Assembly (NCBI GenBank): GCA_035236585.1
Contig: CP141132.1
Coordinates: forward strand, 39,187,880 to 39,251,879
DNA: 64,000 bases
Origin: Warburgia ugandensis
Lineage: Eukaryota; Streptophyta; Magnoliopsida; Canellales; Canellaceae
Direction of reading: 5' to 3'
Shown here: in pieces, positions 12,943 to 22,703 of the stretch
Position numbering within the stretch: the first letter of the stretch is position 1
Layout of the letters: each line of letters begins with the position of its first letter
Translations under genes and position numbers: made by a program
Notes under the pieces: generated by a model
The model's database searches: none
What the model saw: the letters and a program-made list of their open reading frames with translations, nothing else
Told to the model about the DNA's origin: nothing

Positions 12943-15260
12943 GTCTTCCTCCTCCTTCCTCAATCATAGCTCCTCCTTAGCAAGCGTACCCATCGATGAT
13001 TGATGATTGTAATAGAGGAGATGTCAAAAAAGCATGTCAGTAGGCCTCCTTCCCCCATTTTTTTTCTGCCCATTTTTCTTTTCTCTTCTTCTTTTCCTCC
13101 CACCATGCTTCTTAAATGTCTCTTCCTCTTCCTCTTCCTGTCATTGTTTTTCGAAGGCAAGAAGGGTGAAGAATGTGATTGTGAAAAACATAGTTGATGA
13201 GACAGCATTGTACCAATGATCCAAGTCATTCATCTTATTCCCCACAAGAAGATAAAGAAAAGCCCTTTAGTTTCATGGTGAGTGGAAATGATGTTGCAAA
13301 CTGAGAAAATCCATAATGCTGGTGACTTTTATAACATATTTAAATCTAACCAAAAACATAATTTCTAGTGTAAATTGTAGATTAAAAGTTTTGGAAAGCT
13401 TAAATTCATGAAATTTCAAACGTTCTGGTATCAAAATCATAGAAAATGGACATGGTAGAGTTGTCAGATTTGATAGGAATGTGGTCACCTTCTTCGATAA
13501 CAGAAATCATCTCCATTAACTAGATTCAATGCTTAAGATGCACAACATGCTTGGTGCACTAGGCGCACATGTGTCATTCATGAGACACAAGGAAGCACGA
13601 GCATCTTAGTGATCATGATGAGCATAGGTGCGTTAGTGATGTGGTGCATCCTCATGTTAGGATGATCAATTTAATGTATTTATGATCCATCTATCAAATC
13701 CAACCCGTCCAATGACCGCATACATGAAATTTTATTCTAGGTTGCTAAACCTAAAACATGAAATCTTCAATCTAAAAGGCTACACAAACCCACTTTTTGT
13801 TCATAGGGGTCCATTGGACTCATCTCCATGATGCAGAGCCATAAATTCAACAAAATTTAGGATATAAATACATATTAAAAATGTTCTAAGGCCAAAGACC
13901 TTACACGTCCCATATCCACCAGATTAAAAGTACTCAAACTTTAATAATTGATTAATTGGAGTCTTTAGGTCATGGACTAGTCTAACATTTAGATCATTCA
14001 TAATAAACCAAAATAATAAATGTAGACCATAGACCTGATAGTACAAATTGGATCTGACCATCATATAAATGAGTTAACTATTGGAATGCAAATAAATCAT
14101 AGAAACCATAGATAAATGCATATAGTCACGATATATGAAGCTCTAAAATGGACAATTCATCTAATTTAATGGTCAGATCATCTTAATAACACCAAATTTA
14201 GTAAAAACAAACCTTGGGAGTAACCAAGAACCATCAATCTGATTGATCAAAATTTAATATGATAGTTAGATCAATGAATCAGCCATTGAAACACGAGAAA
14301 GACTATTTGTAAGACACAGATTAGTAGAGATGAAGATAAATGAAGTGATATGGATTGTTGATCTTTAATCAACTTTCACAATCTAATTACCAAACATGAC
14401 CTAAAGAGATAGACCTACAATCTGTGACGAATAAATGTAAAATCATCTAAATTAAGGATAATCAAAGATGATCTAAATTAGAAATGATAAGGATAGAGTA
14501 GCAAGTGACAATCTATAATATGTGTGATGTGACAAGTACGCAAGTCTTCACAGATTAAAGGGGTTACATACTCTAAAGGGTTATTCCCTTGATTCAAGGT
14601 AGGTGACAACATTTAATAATGGGCATGCTTCAATTTTGAAATTACACATTTTCATCGTATTAGCTCAATATGTATGAATGAATACCATGTGTATATTATT
14701 ATACTATGATCCTTATTGAGAATTCTATCTTATCTGTGAGTAATGCATGTGTGTATGATTACATTGACTATTGTTTTTCATGTAATGCATGGTTTTTCTA
14801 TGATCAGTCACATTTTATAAGTGATAAGAAATCATATGATATTTTATACAATTCCTTGACTTGTTGAAGTCATTAAATTGTCATTATAGTTGTTATTGCA
14901 TATTGAAGAGAATGGATGCCTTGTTTTATGACTTCTATTCCCAGGATGTGTGGATATCTTGTTGTTTGATGTGATGGTTGTGAATGGATAGACCCTGGGG
15001 TATGTTATTTTCTTAATTTGTTTTCATTGTTGACACATGTTTCGAATAGAGTTTTTAAATGATTAGGTTGGATTATTGAGAAGGTTGAGTCTCCTAATAT
15101 ATGTTAATGTATTCATGTTTGCGGAGGTTACTTTAGCGTTAAATCTATGGACTTGAGAGTCACACGACTCCCAAGTTGTTGAAATGAGTGTTTTACATTT
15201 GAAAGGATTTTTAGTTGATTTTAGAAGTATGAAATCTCAACCAGGGATCTTGACTTTTGT

Positions 15261-15329
15261 GAAATTTGTGTTTATACACACCCTTTTTGAAAGGTCTAGT
15301 GCTAGACCTTTCCAAAATTTGTGTTTATA
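15261..15329. repeat. 22-bp palindrome flanked by direct repeats
   Basis: GAAAGGTCTAG (15289-15299) and CTAGACCTTTC (15302-15312) are perfect 11-bp arms with a 2-base spacer. They are flanked by near-identical copies of 'aaatttgtgtttata' at 15262-15276 and 15315-15329. The block lies just before the element A/element E junction. Confidence 0.85.
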
Positions 15330-15335
15330 TGCCTT

Positions 15336-16054
15336 ACAGATTAATTCGTCTTAGGGGAGAGGCTACCTTTTGGTGGGAAACAGCAAAAAGGACTTATTTT
15401 GACCAGTGAGAAACAATAGGATGGGAAGAGTTTAAAAAGGTCTTTAATGACAAATATTATCCTAAACACGTAAGAAAACAAAAGGAAAAGGAATTTATGG
15501 ACTTAGAACAAGGAAATATGACTGTCCAACAGTATGAAAATAGATTCATCAGCCTCCGAAGATTTACACCACGTGCTTGTGCTGATGAGGAAGATGTGGC
15601 AGAAAGATTTGTAGATGGGCTCAACCTAGGACTCAGGAACAGAGTTCTAGGTTTCCAACCTTCCACAGTAGCCAAAACCATAGAGATGGCCTCCCTATAC
15701 GAAAAAGATTATCAAAGGAATCAGCCAATGAAGGAAACTAAGAATATTAACACCATGAGAAATAAAGGAAGGAGACCATTTCAATCATCTGGACCTAGAC
15801 CACCTTTCAAGAAGTCGTTTGAAAACAAAGGAAGAAGACCAGACTATAAGACATGCCCTAGGTGTAACAGGAATCATTCAGGCAAAACATGTCCCACTTT
15901 CAACATCACTTGCTATAGTTGTGGAGAATTAGGACATTTTGCTAGTAATTGTCCTAAAAAGAAAGATGAAAAGCGTAAAGGAGACCAAGTTATAGAAAGC
16001 CAAGGACGTGTCTTTCCCTCACTTCTAGTCAAGCCCAGGCTTCAAATGCAGTAG
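15336..16054 (+). pseudogene. Element E gag (nucleocapsid) fragment
   Basis: This is the structural protein that packages element RNA. The frame runs from about 15336 through 16054, with an in-frame TGA at 15407-15409; the ATG at 15497 is internal to the domain, not the true start. It shows the retrotransposon gag segment (WEEFKKVFNDKYYP ... FISLRRF ... RFVDGL) and, at 15911-15952, an intact CX2CX4HX4C knuckle (CYSCGELGHFASNC). The N-terminal part is missing, cut at the junction with the element A LTR. A frameshift near 16010-16055 separates it from the protease. Confidence 0.9.
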
Positions 16055-16551
16055 TTGAAGGTATTCTTTCTATCTATGATACACCTGCTAAAGTTCTATT
16101 CGATACAGGCTCCACTCATTCTTTCATATCCCGGGAGTTTGCATCATCCTTGGACATTATACCATAGGACCTGGACTTCACTCTAGAAGTCATGACTCCT
16201 GTAGGCCAGGCACTTCCCACCTATTCTTATCTCCAAGATGTTCCCATTTTGATCAAGGATCATTTGCTACATGCCAATCTTATTCACTTAGATATGAATG
16301 ACTTTGACATCATCCTAGGCATGGACTGGCTAGCCTTTCATCAAGCCTTTGTTGATTGCCGCCCGAAACATGTCACTTTTACCCTACCTAATGGAGACAC
16401 TTTCACCCTCCAAGGAAGAAAGGATTATTTTGGAGCATGTGTTATTTCTTCCATGAAAGCAGTTAAGCACATTGCTCAGGTATGCCCCTTCTTCTTGGCC
16501 AAGATTGAATTTATCAAGAGTCCCCAACCAAAGCTAGAGGATGTCGAGTAG
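16055..16551 (+). pseudogene. Element E aspartic protease region
   Basis: The retropepsin-like protease that would cut the polyprotein. In the frame shifted relative to gag, LFDTGSTHSFIS is visible with its catalytic Asp codon at 16102-16104. A stop (TAG) falls at 16165-16167, and the frame then continues 16192-16551 through '[11 protein letters not shown]', the linker typical of plant Gypsy elements between protease and RT. It ends at a stop caused by another frameshift near 16550. Confidence 0.85.
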
Positions 16552-17412
16552 TCCGAGAATTTCCTGACGTATTCCCTGAGGAATTACCAGGTCTACCTCC
16601 ACCAAGAGAAATTGAGTTTATCATTGACCTTATACCCGGTACTTCCCCCATTTCCAAAGCTCCTTACCGAATGGCTCCTGCAGAACTAAAAGAACTAAAG
16701 ACCCAGTTACAGGAACTACTTGACAAAGGGTTCATACGACCTAGCGTATCTCTGTGGGGAGCTCCAGTCCTTTTTGTTAAGAAAAAGGATGGCTCCATGA
16801 GATTGTACGTAGACTATCAGATGCTAAATAGGGTCACCATTAAGAATAAGTACCCCCTTCCCCGAATTGATGATCTTTTCAATCAACTTCAGTCAGCCAA
16901 AGTCTTCTCTAAGATTGATCTATGATCCGGATACCATCAACTTTGAGTTAGAGAAGAAGATATTCCCGAGACAGCCTTCAGGACTCGACACGGCCATTAT
17001 GAATTTAGAGTGATGTCCTTTGGTTTCACTAATGCTCCAGCCGCATTTATGGACCTCATGAATAGGGTGTTTTAAGGAGTACTTAGATAAATTCATCATA
17101 GTGTTTGTGGATGATATCTTGATATATTCAAAAACTCCCAAAGACCATAAAGAACATCTAAGGATAACATTAAGCACCCTAGGAGCACACAAGTTATATG
17201 CAAAATTCAGTAAGTGTGAGTTTTGGCTGGAAAAGGTTAATTTCTTAGGACACATTATTTCTCAAGATGGCATAGCAGTCGACCCTGCTAAGGTTGAATC
17301 AGTACAAAAATGGGAAAGACCTAAGACAATCATAGAAATAAGAAGCTTCTTAGGACTTGCCAGATATTACAGGAGATTCATCGAGGGTTTTTCACAAATG
17401 CTTTACCTCTAA
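16552..17412 (+). pseudogene. Element E reverse transcriptase
   Basis: RNA-dependent DNA polymerase domain. Motifs in order: [15 protein letters not shown] (about 16760-16800), [36 protein letters not shown] and the catalytic FVDDILIYS (Asp codons 17110-17115). The frame is broken by TGA at 16923-16925, TGA at 16944-16946, a one-base insertion near 17070 and a base loss near 17395. The parts from 16552 and from 17101 are therefore in different frames. Confidence 0.9.
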
Positions 17413-17860
17413 CTAAGCTGACTAGGAAAGACATAAGATTTGAATGGACTGATAAATGTGAGGAAAGCTTCCAGGAACTAAAAAGAAGGTTAACTACAAC
17501 ACCTATCCTTACCTTACCTTCAGGAAGTGGCGGATTTGAGATATACAGCGATGCCTCGCAACAAGGACTAGGCTGCGTACTTATGCAACACGGGAAGGTA
17601 ATTGCTTATGCTTCTCGGCAACTCAAGAAGCATGAAGTCAATTACCCGACCCATGACTTGGAATTAGCGGCCATAGTCTTTGCCTTGTGAATTTGGAGAC
17701 ATTATTTATATGGGGAAAATTTTGAAGTTTTTACAGATCACAAGAGTCTTAAATATATCTTTTCCCAACAAGACTTAAACATGCGACAAAGAAGATGGAT
17801 GGAATACTTAAAAGACTATGACTTCTCAATTCACTATCACCCTAGAAAAGCTAATGTGGT
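17413..17860 (+). pseudogene. Element E RNase H domain
   Basis: Degrades the RNA strand during reverse transcription. Visible motifs are [12 protein letters not shown] (first catalytic Asp), [20 protein letters not shown] and [15 protein letters not shown] near 17689 interrupts the frame. It follows the RT after a frameshift and runs into the integrase without a gap, as in other Gypsy pol genes. Confidence 0.85.
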
Positions 17861-18877
17861 AGCTGATGCATTAAGTAGAAAAACCCAAGGGATGTGTGCA
17901 AGTTTATTGACTAAGAGATGGAAGCTATTACAAGAAGTAATAACGTGGAAACCAGACATAAGTAAGCACAAGATCATTATGGTAGGACTAACGATAAAGT
18001 CGGCTGTTAATGAAAAGGTTAAACAAGAACAGAAAGGAGATCCAGATATACAAGCTTTCATAGGAAAACCAGGGTTTACTAAAAGGGAAGATGGTAGCGT
18101 CTACATGCAAGGAAGATTAGTGGTACCGACTAATGAAGAGTTAAGACAAGAAATCTTAAAAGAGGCTCATCGGTCCAAGTATACAATACACCCAGGAGGG
18201 ACTAAGATGTATCAAGACTTAAAGAAACAATATTGGTGGGATGGTATGAAAAGAGACATAGGGGAATTTGTGGCAAAGTGTTTAACATGTCAACAAGTAA
18301 AGGCTGAACATCAAAGACCTGCGGGATTGTTACAACCCCTTGAGTTACCCGAATGGAAATGGGACCATATTACCATGGACTTCATCGTAGGGTTACCCAG
18401 GGCCTCTAAGGGTCATGACATGATCTGGGTAATTGTTGATAGATTGACTAAGACAGCCTATTTCCTTCCTATACGCCATACCCAATCCATTGACAGCCTA
18501 TCTCAGCTATACATCAAAGAGATAGTGAGTTTATATGGCATACCCCTTAGTATCACTTCAGATAGGGATAGCCGCTTCACTTCACAACTCTAGAAGTCCG
18601 TCCAAAAATCCTTAGGATCTTCCTTGAACTTTAGCACAGCCTTCCATCCACAGACCAATGGACAATTAGAGCCACGATCCAAATAGTCGAAGATATGTTG
18701 CAAACCTGTGCCCTCGATTGGAAGCAGAGTTGGGATGAAAACCTACTGCTAGTAGAGTTCGCGTACAACAACAGCTTTCAGTCAAGCATTGGCATGGCTC
18801 CATATGAGGTGCTCTATGGGAGACCCTATCGATCACCCACCAGTTGGAGTGAAGTTGGAGAGTCCAGGGTGCTCTAG
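17861..18877 (+). pseudogene. Element E integrase
   Basis: Inserts the DNA copy into the genome. The HHCC zinc domain is intact (HRSKYTIH ... CLTCQQ), followed by the catalytic core with Asp in TMDFIVGLP and Asp in SDRDSRFTS. The frame stops at 18591-18593 and shifts near 18665, next to the region that carries the third catalytic residue. The frame resumes at 18695 (CALDWK ... VEFAYNNS ... LYGRPYRSPT) and stops again near 18875. Confidence 0.9.
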
Positions 18878-19411
18878 TCCGAGCTGGTGGAGCAATGCGC
18901 CGAGAAGGTCAAACTCATAAGGAGACGCCTCCTCAGTGCTCAAAGCCGGCAAAAGAGCTATGCTGATCAAATGAGGAGACCATTAGAATTCAACATAGGA
19001 GAGCACATTTTCCTAAAGATATCTCCCACTTAAGGAGTTATGCGGTTTGGTATCAAAGGCAAGCTTAGTTTCTGTTACATAGGACCTTTTGAAATCCTGG
19101 AGAAAGTGGGAAAAGTGGCCTACAGGATCGTACTACCCCCTCAGCTATCTGAAGTGCATAACGTATTCCATATAGCTATGTTAAGGAGGTATGTGCCTGA
19201 CCCTGCTCATGTCATCAATCAGGTACCCATAGAGTTGACGGAGGATCTCAAGCTAGAGACGAGACCAGTTGAGATTTTGGATTGTAAGAGTAAGAAGCTG
19301 CGGAATAAGGACATACACTTAGTCAAAGTTTTGTGGAGAAATGTGCACATGGAAGAAGAGACTTGGGAACCGGAGTCAGAAATGCGAGAAAAGTACCCCG
19401 AGATCTTTTGA
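18878..19411 (+). pseudogene. Element E integrase C-terminus and chromodomain-like tail
   Basis: This is the end of the polyprotein: FEILEKVGKVAYRIVLPP ... VFHIAMLRRY, then a tail with 'VKVLWRNV' and 'ETWEPESEMREKYPEIF'. Tails of this form are the chromodomain-related module of plant chromoviruses, thought to guide insertion into chromatin. There is a stop near 19033. Natural termination is at 19409-19411, about 50 bp before the LTR. Confidence 0.85.
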
Positions 19412-19449
19412 CTGTATATAGTGTAGAATTTCAGGGGTGAAATTCCCCT

Positions 19450-19460
19450 AAGGGGGTAAG
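19450..19460 (+). other. Polypurine tract of element E
   Basis: 'aagggggtaag' lies directly upstream of the 3' LTR start TGTAATGACTCC at 19463 and is the expected plus-strand primer site. Confidence 0.75.
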
Positions 19461-19889
19461 AATGTAATGACTCCAATTTTGTAACATTGAAATCCCAAGT
19501 TAGCAATGAAAAGTTCACTTTTTGGAAATAAGGGTATTTTGGTCATTTCACTATTCACCCTGACTAGACCCAGAAATTTGGTCCTAATAATGATACCATT
19601 AGGTGTGTCTCGGAAAAATAAATCCAACAAGACCAAAATCACCCAAAACGGAGTTAAAATGAGCAAGTTATGGCCCTTTGAAGTTCACGGGCAAAACTGT
19701 AATTTACATTAAAAAACGGATTTAGCCTAAGAAACACAGGGGCCCATTTTGATACGGGCACCCCTCTTCTTCAACCTCCTAGAGGTTTCTAGAACGGTGG
19801 TGTTTGGAGGAGAAACCACCGCCATTCTGGAGGTTTCTCCACCGCCATTCAATGGCAGTAAGAGCCCCCTCTAGAACCTTCTTATAGCT

Positions 19890-19901
19890 CTATAAATAGA
19901 G
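19890..19901 (+). promoter_or_regulatory. TATA box of element E LTR
   Basis: CTATAAATAGAG lies 427 bp into the LTR, the usual U3 position. Confidence 0.65.
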
Positions 19902-20129
19902 CTCTTGGGTGCCTCTAATGGCAGCCCAAAAGCTTGGGAAAAACCCATCGTGGAGAAGCAAATAAGAAGAGAAAACATGGAGAAAAATCTGGCCACGAAC
20001 CAGGTATGCCCAAAACCCCTCCAAACCCGTCTCCCCCTTAGTCCTAGGCTAAGTTTTCCCAAGTTTTTGCATGAAAAATCTTACAAAACGGAGCTATAGA
20101 GAGCCACAAAGGACCCAGGGATGCTTCCT

Positions 20130-20350
20130 GGGGTGCACTGGTTTGACAGGGTCGAACCAAGGCGTCCCTAGGATGCTCAGGTCCCCGTCAAACCGAAACG
20201 CATTCTGTGCGTTGAGAAAACTCGACGGCGCGTCCGTGGACGTGTTCGCAACTGAGAACGACGGGCAGAAGCCCAGCGCGTCTGCAGACGTGCCCGTTAG
20301 GGCTCATGCCGCTGACGTGGGACACATTAGCGTCCTGGGCTTCCACCTCG
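20130..20350 (+). promoter_or_regulatory. CpG-rich dyad block in element E LTR
   Basis: A GC- and CpG-rich island in AT-rich surroundings, downstream of the TATA box. It contains the palindrome CGTCTGCAGACG (20279-20290), the dyad CGTCCGTGGACG (20231-20242), and GGTTTGAC/GTCAAACC arms at 20140-20147 and 20187-20194. Related wording occurs in the element I LTR near 47250 and 47330. Function is unknown. Confidence 0.6.
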
Positions 20351-21615
20351 TTTGACCCTCTATGTACACTCGGTATTAAAAAGCTTATAACTTGAGTTCT
20401 AAGGCTCCGATTGAAGCGTCACGAAAGGCGTTGTGTCCGACACACCCAAACTATAAAATACCTAATCAAGGCCCAATCTAAGGTAGGCACGACCCTTAGA
20501 CTATGATATTGGCGTGGGGCCACTAAACCTTTGTAAACCTGATGATACCAAGGCCCAGTTAGGACCTTAGGACACCCATAGGCATGGGGATGAACCCTTA
20601 ATACCTAAGTAGTGAGATCAACCACTCTAAAACCTATAAAAATAGGCCAAACTAACCTTGTTCCCCTAAACCATGTTCAAGAGCGTACGAGGACAAATGG
20701 GCTTGCGTGACCAAACCAGGTAGGTGCTCTATCGCCACTAGACTTTTTAAAAGAACCCATGATTGTTTTGAGAATGCATGTTTTAAGTTTAAGTTATATG
20801 ACTTGTTTAGTATGACTTAATTTTATAAACGACTTCAGTATGCATATGACAAATACATTATGCATAGACATGCTTTGTAAACAATTGCATATAATGCATG
20901 ATTTGTGAGCATTGAGTTTTTGTAAAAATTGCATGTCCTTGAGGGTTACCAAAAGACACTAGAGTGCCCAAAAGACGTTGGGTAGGCAGTTGTGAGGGCC
21001 AGGCAGTTGTGAGGGACCCAAAGAGGACAGGTTTTGAAAAAGACGTTTTTGCTTATTTGATCATGTGTGATTTGGGCTAGTAAGCTCGTGGGCGCTATGC
21101 TGAGAGGTCTGGGTTGGCCTCCCAACCTCTACCACTATTAGGTGGAATGGGTACCACGCCCAAAAAGGACATGTCCCTACGTCGACTGCATGTGGTATAG
21201 GGGCTACCATTGGTGTCATGGCACTGGGTCGATGTGTCATATGCCCCATGGAGGCTATGACCGAGTGTCCCCAAGTACCCGGGGACCAAACGGCGGCGAG
21301 GTCGTGGGCATAGTGGGCCCTATGGTTTGAGGATTTACTTGCATTGCATATGGCATGATATGAGGTTGGTCGACCATACCATATATCCAGGAGTTGGATT
21401 CAGTTGAGCATCTTATGCATATCATTATGTTTATGATATATATATGATACTTTTGACTTGGATTATGTGATTTCTTTAAGTCATCAGTATTCCAATTCGA
21501 CAATGGTTTTTAATTTCGATATTAAACTTGAGTGTTCAAAAATGCACATGTTTTGAAAGAGCATATGATTTTAAACATAGCATGCATTGTAAAACTAGTA
21601 GTGATGGACTCCTAC

Positions 21616-21634
21616 TGAGTATAGTATATACTCA
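21616..21634 (+). other. Hairpin near element E LTR end
   Basis: TGAGTATA (21616-21623) and TATACTCA (21627-21634) pair over 8 bp with a 3-base loop, at the same relative place as the hairpin at 4051-4090 but with a different stem. Confidence 0.7.
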
Positions 21635-22022
21635 CCCAATCCTCAACATTTTTCAGACACAAAGTAAACACTTAAGGACAAAGTACGCCCATGACAGAAG
21701 ACACCCAGATTAAGTGCAAGTAAGTAAACCCCTACCTTATCTTTCAATGTTACTTGATTGTAGTTACTCTCTATAGCTGAGGCTGTGACTAACACTTTCA
21801 TGGGAATAATGTTGATTTAAAACTATGCCATGGCTAGATAATTTGAAAATGTGTTTTGACACTTGGGGTTTTATATGAAAGATTGTTTTCCAAAACAAAA
21901 AGATTTTCATGCATTCCATATTTATAAAACAAGAGATCTCACCTTTTTATCAAAATTTGCATCATATAAAACCCGAGTCATCACACTTTTGGACATGTAT
22001 GATTGGTTGTCGAGGATGAATT

Positions 22023-22037
22023 GAGCTCTGATATCAA
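22023..22037 (-). other. Primer-binding-site remnant of LTR F
   Basis: The reverse strand reads TTGATATCAGAGCTC directly after the LTR F end. This is one change from TGGTATCAGAGC, the site complementary to initiator Met-tRNA used by plant LTR elements. Only about 50 bp of internal sequence (21986-22038) remains before the element E LTR. Confidence 0.65.
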
Positions 22038-22623
22038 CTGTGATGACCTAGGTTTTTGAATGACCTTTTCTCAAATCTTTTTGAAATGCGAGGTCTCAAG
22101 CTTTGAAAATAACTTTAGAAAAACATACAGAGGAAAATCATTTATATGAAAAGACTTTACAAAACCTCGAATGTCATACTTAAACATGGATTTAAAATAA
22201 GATGATAATTTCATTTGTATGAATATCTAATAGAGTCTTTCTTTTTTTTGGATAGTCCACATTTTTCACATGTGATGCAATATCCCTCACTAATAAACCA
22301 CAGTATAATGTATGAAATAATATGGAAGAATCCCCTCCATTCAATCACATTTAAACATGCATTTAAAAACCAAACATTTATCAAATGAAATACAAATAGA
22401 AGAGTAACTAATTTAGCCAAAATCCATCCAATCACCGACACTTGTCATTCATTTATAGTAAACATCCATGCATCCCAGTGAATGTAAGTCATAATATAAC
22501 ACTTTATACAACTCTATAATAAATGGAACTGGGTCTTTAACCCACCTTGATAGTGCTCTTTTGAACTCTCCTACAACACCTCTCTTTATCTATTACTTTC
22601 ATTCTTGTTCTATTCCTTTTAAT

Positions 22624-22655
22624 CTGAGATATTGTAAATAATTACAATATGTTAG
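22624..22655 (-). other. Hairpin in LTR F
   Basis: Arms 22624-22637 and 22642-22655 pair over 14 bp with one mismatch and a 4-base loop. The stem sequence is close to that at 4051-4090. Confidence 0.7.
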
Positions 22656-22698
22656 CAAGTAGTGCTTGTGTAGGTAGAATTAGATGCATTTAAACTTT

Positions 22699-22703
22699 AA
22701 AGT
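22699..22703. repeat. Target-site duplication AAAGT (left) of element B
   Basis: AAAGT precedes the LTR start at 22704 and recurs at 40303-40307 directly after the other LTR end. A 5-bp duplication is the norm for LTR retrotransposon insertion. Confidence 0.8.

Larger units (their letters stand above)
12044..15335 (+). repeat. Element A, right (3') LTR
   Basis: The LTR starts TGTAACCCC after a polypurine tract. To 14655 it matches the left copy; from 14640 to about 14900 it continues colinearly with the reverse complement of 24330 down to 24060 in the element B LTR (blocks 'ttcatcgtatta' and 'ataagtgata'). It is cut off where the element E gag begins at 15336. It contains a 354-bp tandem duplication (12271-12942). 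Confidence 0.7.
15336..21985 (+). mobile_element. Element E: 5'-truncated Ty3/Gypsy chromovirus
   Basis: A forward element lacking its 5' LTR, primer site and the start of gag. Order seen: gag with CCHC knuckle, protease, reverse transcriptase, RNase H, integrase, chromodomain-like tail, polypurine tract, 3' LTR. This gene order and the C-terminal tail place it among plant chromoviruses, most likely the Tekay/Del group (assignment by domain layout and tail motif, not by a tree). The coding part carries several frameshifts and stops, so it cannot act autonomously. Confidence 0.9.
19463..21985 (+). repeat. 3' LTR of element E (2.5 kb)
   Basis: It starts TGTAATGACTC and ends GAGTCATCACA, near-perfect inverted termini of 11 bp. 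Inside are a TATA box (19890-19901), a CpG-rich block (20130-20350) and a short hairpin (21616-21634) 351 bp before the end. No second copy is in the window, so the 5' LTR is lost. The short forward and reverse frames inside have no domain. Confidence 0.85.
22039..22703 (-). repeat. LTR F, first part (5' LTR of a reverse element)
   Basis: Reverse orientation; the terminus reads TGTGATGACC on the forward strand, next to a primer-site remnant. It shares the terminal layout and hairpin (22624-22655) with the LTRs at 53243 and 1-4452. It is cut at 22703 by element B, whose target duplication AAAGT marks the break; the continuation is expected at 40308. Confidence 0.7.

Noticed and set aside
12960-13229. 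Overlapping frames on both strands
   Set aside because: Inside an LTR, purine/pyrimidine-biased, and not preserved in the sister copy at 8346-8552.
20071-20355. 94-codon forward frame in the element E LTR
   Set aside because: Spans the CpG-rich block; no homology recognised and LTRs normally do not code.
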